Shown here: positions 1 through 7,067 of the stretch, piece after piece | Numbering within the stretch: position 1 is the stretch's first letter | Layout: each line of letters opens with the position of its first letter | DNA from: JAVBOJ01 sp031550755 | GTDB taxonomy: Bacteria > Bacillota > Clostridia > Oscillospirales > UBA929 | DNA length: 16,574 bases | Assembly (NCBI GenBank): GCA_031550755.1 | Contig: JAVBOJ010000119.1 | Coordinates: forward strand, 1 to 16,574 | Reading direction: 5' to 3' | Translations under genes and position numbers: made by a program | Notes under the pieces: model-generated | What the model was told of the DNA's origin: nothing | What the model saw: the letters and a program-made list of their open reading frames with translations, nothing else | Databases searched by the model: none

Positions 1-1
1 G

Positions 2-553
2 AAATATCTTGATGCAATTGGTTATCCGCTTCTGAGCGCTTTGTCTCTGTGTGAACAGTTTTCTCAAAGTCCCAATCAGCAGACCCCATATAAAACCGAA
101 TTTTACTTCGAGTGGCTGGCACTGGATAGGGAAGTAATTGACTATATGACAGAATTTATGGCGGGTCTAAAAGTGCCAGGCACATTGGTCGAAGGAGAAA
201 CAGGTGTCGCGAACATTGCCTTTTGCAACAGTGACGCCGCGGCGGACATTTGGGAAAAGGCGGAGGACTGGAACGAGAGATACGCCGCACACTTGAAAGT
301 CAGTCAGAGCATTTTGCTTGAACCTGAAAGGACGTGGCTCGCAAACGGCACATATATCGCCCCGGAAGCGGCCATCATCCGGCGCATGATGGAATTTAGC
401 GAGAGTCACAAGGGCTGCACGGTCGAGCAATATGAAAATGAAATTCCTGTTGTAGACAGTTTGCACTTTGAGGGCTATGTGGGACAACTCCCGAGAATGA
501 TTGCAGAGCGTGATTGGGGCCCGATAACATCACTGGAAGACTTGAAAAATTAG
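2..553 (+). CDS. 3' part of an unrecognised gene (truncated by the window edge)
   Basis: The reading frame is open from base 2 to the TAG at 551-553, so at least 183 codons are present and the true start lies outside the window. A TTG at 41 could be read as a start but has no Shine-Dalgarno sequence, and the frame continues upstream of it. The product is acidic and soluble-looking. It has no membrane segment, signal peptide, cysteine cluster or repeat, and ends in a short charged tail (SLEDLKN). I do not recognise a family. The DNA is noticeably more AT-rich than the genes downstream. No hairpin terminator follows the stop before the tRNA gene. The coding call is fairly secure from length and codon pattern; the function is unknown. 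Confidence 0.65.
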   Translation, partial: KYLDAIGYPLLSALSLCEQFSQSPNQQTPYKTEFYFEWLALDREVIDYMTEFMAGLKVPGTLVEGETGVANIAFCNSDAAADIWEKAEDWNERYAAHLKVSQSILLEPERTWLANGTYIAPEAAIIRRMMEFSESHKGCTVEQYENEIPVVDSLHFEGYVGQLPRMIAERDWGPITSLEDLKN

Positions 554-630
554 TCATAATTCACGTTGTGTGTACATCCCCCTAACCCGGTATATGCCGA
601 TTTAATCGGTGATTATCTAAGGCGCGTTGC

Positions 631-707
631 CGAGGCGTAGCTCAGTTTGGTAGAGTGCGTGCTTTGGGAGCACGATGCCGCAGGTTCAAGTCCTGTCGCC
701 TCGACCA
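631..707 (+). tRNA. tRNA-Pro (anticodon UGG)
   Basis: A full cloverleaf can be folded. The acceptor stem CGAGGCG (631-637) pairs with CGCCTCG (697-703). The D stem is GCTC/GAGT, and the anticodon stem CGTGC/GCACG carries loop TTTGGGA with TGG at 665-667. The T arm is GCAGG-TTCAAGT-CCTGT. The discriminator A and an encoded CCA (705-707) complete it. All stems pair with only G-U exceptions. It stands alone, with no neighbouring tRNA. Confidence 0.97.
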
Positions 708-717
708 TGCGGAGTGT

Positions 718-746
718 CCTTGTGGGATTTAAGAAATCTCATAAGG
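718..746 (+). terminator. Hairpin downstream of tRNA-Pro, possible terminator
   Basis: The arms 718-730 and 734-746 pair over 13 bp, with two G-U pairs when read on the plus strand, around a 3-nt AAG loop. It begins 10 nt after the CCA end of the tRNA. The following sequence (GCATTTCGCTTT) is only moderately T-rich, so it may be a weak terminator or a tRNA 3'-trailer structure. Confidence 0.4.
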
Positions 747-777
747 GCATTTCGCTTTATACAGCCCTTTTTCCCGG

Positions 778-802
778 GGAGTAGCTGAGCGCTACTCCTT
801 TT
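778..802 (+). terminator. Intrinsic terminator of the tRNA-Pro transcript
   Basis: GGAGTAGC (778-785) pairs perfectly with GCTACTCC (791-798) around a TGAGC loop and is followed directly by TTTT (799-802). Orientation and position suit termination of transcripts from the tRNA side. Confidence 0.6.
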
Positions 803-964
803 CGCGTTTCCAGCAGAATATCAAAATCAGGTATATTACAGAGATGAACCATTCCGATACGTTTTGGGCGATTGTCGCCGAATTTTTACCTGCAACAGCG
901 GCTCGGCGGCGAGGATTGGGAGGGGTCAAAAAGGCTTCTGAGGAGTTTTGAACATACCTCCATT

Positions 965-1008
965 ACAAAAGGACGTCCCACGGCCAACGCCGTGGGACGT
1001 CCTTTTGT
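965..1008 (-). terminator. Strong intrinsic terminator of the GH10 gene
   Basis: Arms 965-984 and 989-1008 form a perfect 20-bp stem with a 4-nt loop. The outer part of the stem is A/T-rich (ACAAAAGG and CCTTTTGT), so it could work in both directions. It starts 20 bp beyond the minus-strand stop codon at 1029. Confidence 0.85.
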
Positions 1009-1028
1009 CGAATGTTTGTGCGGGGAGA

Positions 1029-4000
1029 TTACTTGATCTTTCTTGCGATTTGGGTGAGGTCGAAGATCTCGATGGCGCCGTTGCCGTCCATATCGAAGTA
1101 TTTGGCCGCCGACCAGGAGGCGTCACCCTTTTTGACGCCAAAATAGTCGATGGCGTTGGAGAGGTCAAGCAGCTTAAAGGAGTTCGGAATGGGCACGGGA
1201 ATCCCGGACAGTGAAACCGAACCGCTGACGCTCTGGCTATACTCGTCTCCCTCCGAATTCTTGTACATAAATGTGACGTTCACAAGAATCTTGCTGTCAG
1301 CGCCCGTAAGGTCTGCGTCATCCTTGACGCGGAACCCCAGATTGACAAGCTTTTCCGCGTTGTAATCGGGAATCGAAAGGGTGAGCTCCAGCCGGCCGGC
1401 CTCGTTGGAGATGTTTGAATAGGCAACGCCGTCGATGTTTCCCACGTTGACGTATTCAAACTTGCTTGCGTCGTAGGTGACGGTGACGGTGGCAGCATTC
1501 GTGGAAACGGGGGCTGCAAACGCTGCGGAAACGTCGAAGGAATCGCCCGGGCGTACAGCTTCCTTGGTCGAGGTTACGCCAAACGAATAGTCACGGAGGG
1601 TATAAACGCCCAGATCTCCAAGATCAATTTCATAGTCGTCCCGGAGCTTGTCGTACTCGCCGTCGAAGTAATCCTCCAGATATGTATGCCCCAGAACAAA
1701 TCTGTCCGGATTCATGGCGCCGTAGTAGCCGGCATTGGCATTGCTCTGACCGTCAAACAGGACATAGCTTCCCTGCCAGCCCGAACCGGATACGCCCCAG
1801 CTGATGATGTGATCGATGTACGGGGCGAACTTGGTGAACAGCTTGTACATCAGCGCGTACTCATACCCGAGGGCATCAGACTGTCTGACATTGAGCACGG
1901 CGGGAGCGGTCGCGCCGCCGCCGGGAGCGTCGGTCGGCATCTTGAGGTCAAATTCCGAGTAGGAAATACCCGACAGAAGGCCCTTGTCAACGAGAGAGGC
2001 ATAGAGGGCCATGGCATATTGGTTGTCGCTGGCAAGGGTCTTTCCGATCGAATCATGTCCCTGGATACCGATGTCCTCAATCAGGGGTCTTCCGTCATAC
2101 AGCGGATCGGAGAGCCACGCGGTGTTCATGGCGAGAACCATGTTGTATACCGTCCGCGCTTTGCTGCGGGAAGCAATGCCGTAATCGTTGTAGGTCAGCT
2201 TCGGAGGATTGTCCGTGATATAGGCGTCAATGCTGCCCTCGGCGTCGTGCCCGTCGAGCTTCATGTACTCGGGGAGGGTAGCGTAGTTGGTCTTGTAAGC
2301 CGCCGCCATCTGGGCGTTGGGGGCCGCGATGTGCGCGTGCTTGAAGAGCAGGTAAATGTAATGCTCGGTGATGTCGCCGCCAATGAGATCATCCGACATG
2401 GCCACAAGCCAGTTGGTGTGCTTGAGGCTTGTTCTCCAGTTGTTCACATCCGTGGGGATGAACTCGCTGTGGCGGCTTTCGTGGATTTCTTCGTTGAGCA
2501 CGTCCCACGAATTAAAGGGGATGATGCCGCGGGATTCGCTGGAGCCATACTTCGCGTCCGTGGTCAGGAAGTGCCGCATCACATACATGGTGTGGTTAAA
2601 CTGCACCCGTCTGGCCATGTCTTTGTCTACCTTGACCGTGGTGGTAACGCCGTTACCCAGTCCGAAGAAGTCGGTCGTGCCGTTGTATCCGGAGGGAAGG
2701 GTTGCGGGCACCATCTGCCTCATCCAGGCGGGGGCCTGGTTATACCATGCCAACACATGGGCGTGAGACTTGTACTGTCCGGGCGTTCCGGAATCCCGGA
2801 TCGCCAGATACGAGTTGGTCGGGAAGCTGTATTCCCCGACACCGGGGGTGGTGGTCGCGCCGCTCAGGGCCTGGCCGTCAACGTCCAACAACCAGCTCGG
2901 GCCACGCGGATGTGTGCCCTCGGCCTTGAGATTGTTGCCATCCACAAAGATTTCATAGTGCCGGGCTCTGGTGCCGGTTACGGCACCGGTGCCGATCGCA
3001 CCGACCATGAACAGGCCGTTATCCTTGTTGTAAACACTCTTCAACGGCGCGACGACACTCTGGTGTTCCTTGTTGACCACGTCGGGAAGCGCAACGCCGT
3101 TGGGATCGGGCGCGGTTATTTTGATGTTGGCGACAAGAAGGATGCCGGTTTCGGCGGGACGGCTCGTCTCGCCGTGCAACTCCAGAACAAAGGTCGAGGA
3201 ATTGCCGGTTGAGGCGACAATGCTGTGATGAGCTTTTAGCCAGCTCTCCCCGTTGTAACTGCCCACCCAGTCGGGGTTTAGGTTGTTGTACTGGTAATCC
3301 CGGAGGTAGCTGTCGAGGTTGGCGTTGGTGTTCCGGACTCTCCACCGCATGAATTTGCCCTGCGCGCTCTTGGGATAGTATACGTCAAACTCAATCGTCG
3401 AGCCCGCGGGGACATTGACGGCCGGGGACAACGGAGATTGCAGGGAGATTCCGCCGAACACGCTGGTTCCGTTATGGACGTAATCGATCCGGAGCACATT
3501 GGCCTTGCCCGCGGAATCGGCGAACGGATACGGAATCATTGCATAAGTACCGCCGGCAAAGTCGGAGGGGACGCGGTTGTCCAGCGGGACTCTTGTGGTC
3601 CAGACGTTGGTGGGTTCGGTAATTTTCACAGGCACTTTACCGGGACCCGGATCCAAACGGAAATAGGGATCCGAGCCGTCCGATTTGATTTGTCCGGTGA
3701 AGGTCACAATGGCGGCTTTCAGCTGGGCGATGGCTTCGTCGACCGGATTGAGCGTGTCGTACGCGAACGCAAGCGCGGAATCAAGCGCGTCGAGCTCATT
3801 GTCGTACACCCAGGGGAACGCTTGGTTCACATCGGAGCCGTCGTCGGTATAGCTGATCTGGAGCGGGAATTCCGCGTTGCCGGCTTTGAGCGCCTCGGCT
3901 TGCGCAATGAGGTCATCCAGCTCCGCCTGGTCGCCTCCGGCCGCGGCGGCCGGGATGGGGGCAAACGCAAACGCGGAGAGCAGCATGACGACCGCAAGGA

Positions 4001-4037
4001 GGCGAGAGACGTTGGTTAAGAATTTTTTACCTTTCAT
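1029..4037 (-). CDS. Secreted multidomain GH10 glycoside hydrolase (xylanase-like) with cohesin-like domain and C-terminal dockerin repeat
   Basis: Probable extracellular endo-1,4-beta-xylanase-type enzyme of 1002 residues. Residues 1-33 are a signal peptide (KK, hydrophobic core, then PIPAAAA). Residues 36-117 are helical and FIVAR-like. Residues about 137-308 look like a beta-sandwich carbohydrate-binding module. GH10 spans about 325-805: HAHVLAWYNQ (425-434) matches the family HTLVWHxQ motif, WDVLNEE gives acid/base E516, and SEFDL gives nucleophile E695. Residues 818-944 resemble a cohesin-type domain (PGDSF, TYDASKFEYV). The C-terminus holds one canonical dockerin calcium loop (D982, D984, N986, D993), while the first repeat lacks its loop. 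GH10 is longer than usual: the catalytic glutamates are 179 residues apart, against 106 in the Cellulomonas fimi enzyme Cex. The WH histidine is Tyr432. Start ATG at 4037, with GGGAG about 11 nt upstream. It has its own promoter and terminator. Confidence 0.88.
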   Translation of the reverse strand: MKGKKFLTNVSRLLAVVMLLSAFAFAPIPAAAAGGDQAELDDLIAQAEALKAGNAEFPLQISYTDDGSDVNQAFPWVYDNELDALDSALAFAYDTLNPVDEAIAQLKAAIVTFTGQIKSDGSDPYFRLDPGPGKVPVKITEPTNVWTTRVPLDNRVPSDFAGGTYAMIPYPFADSAGKANVLRIDYVHNGTSVFGGISLQSPLSPAVNVPAGSTIEFDVYYPKSAQGKFMRWRVRNTNANLDSYLRDYQYNNLNPDWVGSYNGESWLKAHHSIVASTGNSSTFVLELHGETSRPAETGILLVANIKITAPDPNGVALPDVVNKEHQSVVAPLKSVYNKDNGLFMVGAIGTGAVTGTRARHYEIFVDGNNLKAEGTHPRGPSWLLDVDGQALSGATTTPGVGEYSFPTNSYLAIRDSGTPGQYKSHAHVLAWYNQAPAWMRQMVPATLPSGYNGTTDFFGLGNGVTTTVKVDKDMARRVQFNHTMYVMRHFLTTDAKYGSSESRGIIPFNSWDVLNEEIHESRHSEFIPTDVNNWRTSLKHTNWLVAMSDDLIGGDITEHYIYLLFKHAHIAAPNAQMAAAYKTNYATLPEYMKLDGHDAEGSIDAYITDNPPKLTYNDYGIASRSKARTVYNMVLAMNTAWLSDPLYDGRPLIEDIGIQGHDSIGKTLASDNQYAMALYASLVDKGLLSGISYSEFDLKMPTDAPGGGATAPAVLNVRQSDALGYEYALMYKLFTKFAPYIDHIISWGVSGSGWQGSYVLFDGQSNANAGYYGAMNPDRFVLGHTYLEDYFDGEYDKLRDDYEIDLGDLGVYTLRDYSFGVTSTKEAVRPGDSFDVSAAFAAPVSTNAATVTVTYDASKFEYVNVGNIDGVAYSNISNEAGRLELTLSIPDYNAEKLVNLGFRVKDDADLTGADSKILVNVTFMYKNSEGDEYSQSVSGSVSLSGIPVPIPNSFKLLDLSNAIDYFGVKKGDASWSAAKYFDMDGNGAIEIFDLTQIARKIK

Positions 4038-4256
4038 CCTTAGTCTTGCTCCCTTTTTTAGATTTCAAAATTTTTACCATTTCAGAAAAAAATGTTGGCC
4101 TCGCCGGAGCCTTTGCGTTTTTACGATGAATTGACCATCAAAGAAACCTCCAATCCTTTAAAAATTTTTACCAAGGGAATGCTTGTCCCTTGGAATCCGT
4201 CGCAGGTGGCTTTCTGGCCGCAAGGCGCGTCCAATCCCACCTGTCATATTACCCAA
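4038..4256 (-). promoter_or_regulatory. Structured 5' leader of the GH10 gene
   Basis: If transcription starts just after the -10 box at 4257-4262, the mRNA has a leader of about 210 nt. On the transcript it contains a hairpin closed by CAGGTGG/CCACCTG (4203-4243). Next is a perfect 8-bp hairpin CCAAGGGA/TCCCTTGG with a 7-nt loop (4171-4193). Two near-identical 16-nt A/T-rich blocks follow (4157-4172 and 4063-4078, 15 of 16 identical). No open frame worth calling is present. I could not match it convincingly to a known riboswitch class. The length and layered pairing suggest mRNA-level regulation or stabilisation, which is an inference. Confidence 0.45.
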
Positions 4257-4285
4257 GTAATACCATGGAACATTGCAAAAGTCAA
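4257..4285 (-). promoter_or_regulatory. Sigma-A-type promoter of the GH10 gene
   Basis: Read on the minus strand: TTGACT (4280-4285), a 17-bp spacer, and TATTAC (4257-4262). It lies just beyond the terminator of the upstream operon (4304-4340) and points at the GH10 gene, giving that gene an independent transcript. Confidence 0.6.
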
Positions 4286-4303
4286 TACAATTTCACTAAA
4301 AAG

Positions 4304-4340
4304 AACACAAAGGAGCAGCTATTTGCCGCTCCTTTGTGTT
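4304..4340 (-). terminator. Intrinsic terminator at the end of the nine-gene operon
   Basis: AACACAAAGGAGC (4304-4316) pairs perfectly over 13 bp with 4328-4340 around an 11-nt loop. On the minus strand the 3' arm is followed by a C and then TTTTT. On the plus side a T-rich run also follows, so the hairpin may be bidirectional. The 3' arm ends 3 bp from the TAA of the glycosyltransferase gene (4343-4345). Confidence 0.85.
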
Positions 4341-4342
4341 TT

Positions 4343-5431
4343 TTATGTATTTTTTGTTTCAATTTGTGGATAAAAGTAAGATTCATTGTGGTGCACCGCG
4401 CTGCAATCTGGACGCAATGTCTTGGCCGCCTCGTGATGCACAAGCGCTTGGGCGCGGTTGCCGGTGCGGTCATATAGCATACACAACTGCATGTGGGGGA
4501 TATAGCCCCAGTGATCCTTGGAATAAAACCCCCAGCCCCCCGGTCTGGGAAGCGAAAGTGCGAGTTCATACCAGAAAATGGCTCTGGTGTAGTCCTGCCT
4601 GTCAACATAGATATTTCCGATGCCGCACAAAATCTCCGCGCGCGGGAGATCCCGGACAAAGCTCATACACAGCGCTTCCAGCGCTTTTTTCTGCCCACCC
4701 GTTTGCAGATAACAATCGGCGAGGTCGGCCGCGCCCGTGATCGCGTCCTCTACCCAGATGTCCGGGCTGCGCAAAACCGTCTCATACTGTGTGATGGCCT
4801 CGTCCCATAGACCGTGGGTTTTGAGCTCCCGCGCGAAGTAATACATGCCCCGGGTGGAAAGACGCTCTCCGCGCGCCAGCCGCGTGCGGTAGATACGCAG
4901 GTTGCGGTCGGAGTGGGCGGTATCGCGCGGTCCGGGACGGTGAGACACGGCGGCGTCAAGCTGCGTGATTGTCCCCGCGGCCGTCAGATGCTCGTGCACA
5001 GGCTCCAGCCACAGCGGATTGCCGTCCCGGCGGACAAGCCGCTCCCGGAAATAGGAAAACACGGGATGTCCCTCCGCGTCGAAGGCGGTGTTGTACGGCA
5101 GCATGACACGGCCCGTGTCGGGAGGCAGCGTTTCCTTCAGGCGGAGAAAGCGCGCCCTGTTTTCCCCGTCAATCACATCATCGGCGTCCAGCCACAGTAT
5201 GTACTCCTGGGTCGCTTTGGAGAAGGAGAAGTTCCGGGCGGCGGAAAAATCGTCGATCCACTCGAAGGAATACACCTGATCGGTGAACCGTTTTGCGACG
5301 GCGATCGTCTCATCCACGGAGCCCGTGTCCACGATGACGATTTCGTCCGCGATGTCCCGCGCACTTTCCAGACAGCGCGCCAGAACGGCCTCCTCGTTTT
5401 TGACAATCATGCATAGGCTGATGGTAATCAT
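4343..5431 (-). CDS. Family 2 glycosyltransferase with C-terminal TPR-like repeats
   Basis: A 362-residue cytoplasmic GT-A fold enzyme predicted to move a sugar from a nucleotide-sugar donor; the acceptor is unknown. The N-terminus has the family signature: CMIVKNEE (7-14), then IVDTGSVDET (33-42), WIDDFSAARN (58-67) and the metal-binding WLDADD (80-85). These resemble the WaaE/SunS-like branch of GT2. From about residue 190 to 350 the protein is helical with TPR-like pairs (DEAITQYETVL, YTRAIFWYELAL, NRAQALVHHEAA), often used to grip protein substrates. Start ATG at 5431 with AGGAAAGG upstream; that site lies within a strong inverted repeat. It is last in the operon, 71 bp after the preceding lipoprotein gene. 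Glycosylation of the operon's surface protein or lipoproteins is a plausible inference, not shown. Confidence 0.88.
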   Translation of the reverse strand: MITISLCMIVKNEEAVLARCLESARDIADEIVIVDTGSVDETIAVAKRFTDQVYSFEWIDDFSAARNFSFSKATQEYILWLDADDVIDGENRARFLRLKETLPPDTGRVMLPYNTAFDAEGHPVFSYFRERLVRRDGNPLWLEPVHEHLTAAGTITQLDAAVSHRPGPRDTAHSDRNLRIYRTRLARGERLSTRGMYYFARELKTHGLWDEAITQYETVLRSPDIWVEDAITGAADLADCYLQTGGQKKALEALCMSFVRDLPRAEILCGIGNIYVDRQDYTRAIFWYELALSLPRPGGWGFYSKDHWGYIPHMQLCMLYDRTGNRAQALVHHEAAKTLRPDCSAVHHNESYFYPQIETKNT

Positions 5432-5436
5432 GGCAA

Positions 5437-5487
5437 TCCTTTCCTGTATAGAGTGCGTTCTGTTCCACTATATGCGACAGGAAAGGA
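5437..5487 (-). promoter_or_regulatory. Hairpin that would sequester the glycosyltransferase ribosome binding site
   Basis: TCCTTTCCTGT and ACAGGAAAGGA form a perfect 11-bp inverted repeat (5437-5447 and 5477-5487). Inside it, after a 3-nt bulge, ATATAGTG and CACTCTAT add about 7 more pairs around a 10-nt loop. On the minus-strand mRNA the proximal arm holds the Shine-Dalgarno sequence (AGGAAAGG) 5 to 6 nt before the ATG at 5431. The distal arm is an anti-Shine-Dalgarno. No T tract follows, which argues against a terminator. Translational control is inferred. Confidence 0.55.
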
Positions 5488-5502
5488 GATGCAACAAACG
5501 CG

Positions 5503-7038
5503 TTATTGCGTTTGGCTTCGTTCCAATGAATCCATGAAAAATCCGGCGCCGGTGACGAAAAGAGTGTCATTGTATTTGTTGTAGGTTATGTCGAGCGTGC
5601 TGACGTTCATAAAGATAGAGGGGTCAGCCACGCCGTCTCCCGTCAGATCCTTTGGGAAGGTGAGCTTGGCGGTCGGGTGCAGATCGAATGTTTCCACATG
5701 CCGCCACAGCTCGCCTTCCTCATAAAAAATGGTATTCTCACGCACCTCAATGGATGTATACGTGCTGGGTTGGCCTTTTTTGCCCTGCGTGAGAATCAAC
5801 CATTGTCCCTCGGCATAGTCCGGGGATTTTTCGCCGGCCTTAACCTTGGCCCGATCCTGATTGGGGTCGGGGACGGCAGCGCTGGGGTTGTTCGTCCAAA
5901 CGCCCCAAATCGGGTAGTCTTCTTTTCCCTTGAGCTTGATCTGCAGCTCCTCATCGCTGGTCAAGAGCCCGCCGAAGGGGCCGAAGCGCGCTCCGTCCAC
6001 CAGGATATACGCCGAAACGAAGTCCATGCTGTCGATTTGGATTTCCACAGTCATCTCGCCGCTGCCCGTCGTCTCGCCGGGCTTGAACCCGAAATCGCCC
6101 GACACAAACTGCGACGGATCCTCCTCCGGCGCGGCGTAGGCGCTCAAGAAGCCCTCGCGATCCGCCGGAATGTAGGTGCGGTATGTCGTCGGCACCTTGA
6201 AAACAGCGGAGTATTTGACCGTGGGCACCAGCTGGAGCCCTTTTTTGGGGTCGTTAGGGTCGAGCAGCTGCGCGCGTAGTTCTTCCGGCGTCACACGCTT
6301 GTTTTCCGGCGGTGTCCAGCGCATGGTCGGGTCTTTTTTCTTGGGCGGCTGGAGGTCTTTCAGGGACACGGCGTCGGCAAGACCGAAGTTCCACGCGGCC
6401 AGCCCCACGCTGATGTCGAGCGTCATGCCCTGAACCGGCGCGACCTTGCACGTCACCTTGTAGTCGGCCGCAATGGTAAACATCCAGCCCGAGCCGCCGG
6501 GTTTGTCTCCGTTTTGCTTGCGGCCGTTGATTTTGACGTCCATCTCCTCGGAAATGAGAACGCTGTCCTCCGGGCGCTCGATCATCTGCAAGCCTTCAAC
6601 GTGAATCTGAAACGGCGCTGTGCGCACTTTTCGGGCGGAAATTTTAAATTCCATATCGGTGTTGCCGAAAAACGATTTCTCGGAGTCGGGTGAAGGGGAT
6701 GGCTTGGCGGACGGCGCGGACTCCTTGCCGGAAGACGGCTTGGACTTGCCCGCCTTGCCCGGCGGCGCGGAGTCGGCTATCTGATAAGACAAAAAGTAGT
6801 CCTGACCCAGCGCGGACTCAAAGTACATATCGGCAAACAGCCAATCGCGGAAGGTGCCGGTGTCGCCTTCGTATTCGTGAAACTGATCGGACAGGGTGTC
6901 ATCGGCCGGCATGTCCGGGGATGCGCTCCCCGATGGCGGCCGATCCGCGCAGCCCGCGCCCGTGGCGGACAGCAGAAGCAGAGCGGCCGCGACGCGCAGC
7001 CCCCTCCGAAACCCGTTTTTGCCTGCTTTGCGTCTCAT
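5503..7038 (-). CDS. Large lipoprotein of unknown function
   Basis: A 511-residue exported protein, probably membrane-anchored. The N-terminus is basic (MRRKAGKNGFRR), followed by a hydrophobic run and GAGC, a weak lipobox with Cys30. A Lys/Pro/Ser-rich linker at roughly 96-119 precedes a long beta-rich region without a family I recognise. Near the C-terminus DLTGDGVADP looks like a calcium-binding loop. I prefer the ATG at 7038 because GAGGTG sits 6 nt upstream. A GTG at 7047 would add three residues but removes that spacing. It follows the SLH gene by 29 bp and is surely cotranscribed. A 7-bp hairpin (5495-5514) spans its stop codon. It may be a partner or ligand of the neighbouring surface protein, but nothing in the sequence proves that. 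Confidence 0.78.
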   Translation of the reverse strand: MRRKAGKNGFRRGLRVAAALLLLSATGAGCADRPPSGSASPDMPADDTLSDQFHEYEGDTGTFRDWLFADMYFESALGQDYFLSYQIADSAPPGKAGKSKPSSGKESAPSAKPSPSPDSEKSFFGNTDMEFKISARKVRTAPFQIHVEGLQMIERPEDSVLISEEMDVKINGRKQNGDKPGGSGWMFTIAADYKVTCKVAPVQGMTLDISVGLAAWNFGLADAVSLKDLQPPKKKDPTMRWTPPENKRVTPEELRAQLLDPNDPKKGLQLVPTVKYSAVFKVPTTYRTYIPADREGFLSAYAAPEEDPSQFVSGDFGFKPGETTGSGEMTVEIQIDSMDFVSAYILVDGARFGPFGGLLTSDEELQIKLKGKEDYPIWGVWTNNPSAAVPDPNQDRAKVKAGEKSPDYAEGQWLILTQGKKGQPSTYTSIEVRENTIFYEEGELWRHVETFDLHPTAKLTFPKDLTGDGVADPSIFMNVSTLDITYNKYNDTLFVTGAGFFMDSLERSQTQ

Positions 7039-7067
7039 CCTCTTCACCTCAACTCAACATGCGGACG

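Larger units (their letters stand above)
708..1028. other. Gene-poor interval with hairpins
   Basis: These 321 bases between tRNA-Pro and the stop of the GH10 gene contain no convincing gene. They hold three hairpins: 718-746 (13 bp with two G-U pairs, no clear T tract), 778-798 (8 bp followed by TTTT) and the 20-bp terminator at 965-1008. Between about 803 and 960 I see only a 35-codon ATG frame (844-951) with no ribosome binding site, which I do not call. Confidence 0.6.

Noticed and set aside
631..707. tRNA-Pro as a possible integration site, given the AT-richer gene before it
   Set aside because: No integrase, no repeated tRNA 3' end elsewhere in the window, and no mobile-element gene.
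844..951. 35-codon ATG open frame on the plus strand
   Set aside because: No ribosome binding site, an arginine-rich low-information product, and its position in a hairpin-rich interval make chance likely.
1686..3212. Long antisense frame opposite the GH10 gene
   Set aside because: It is a mirror of a GC-rich coding strand; the opposite strand has clear domains, a signal peptide and a binding site.
4081..4130. Minus-strand ACGCAAAGGCTCCGG, resembling the core of the cyclic-di-GMP-I (GEMM) riboswitch
   Set aside because: The conserved 5' half (GGCAAACC and a GNRA-capped stem) and the tetraloop-receptor stem are not recognisable around it. The resemblance is short and could be chance; an Rfam scan would settle it.
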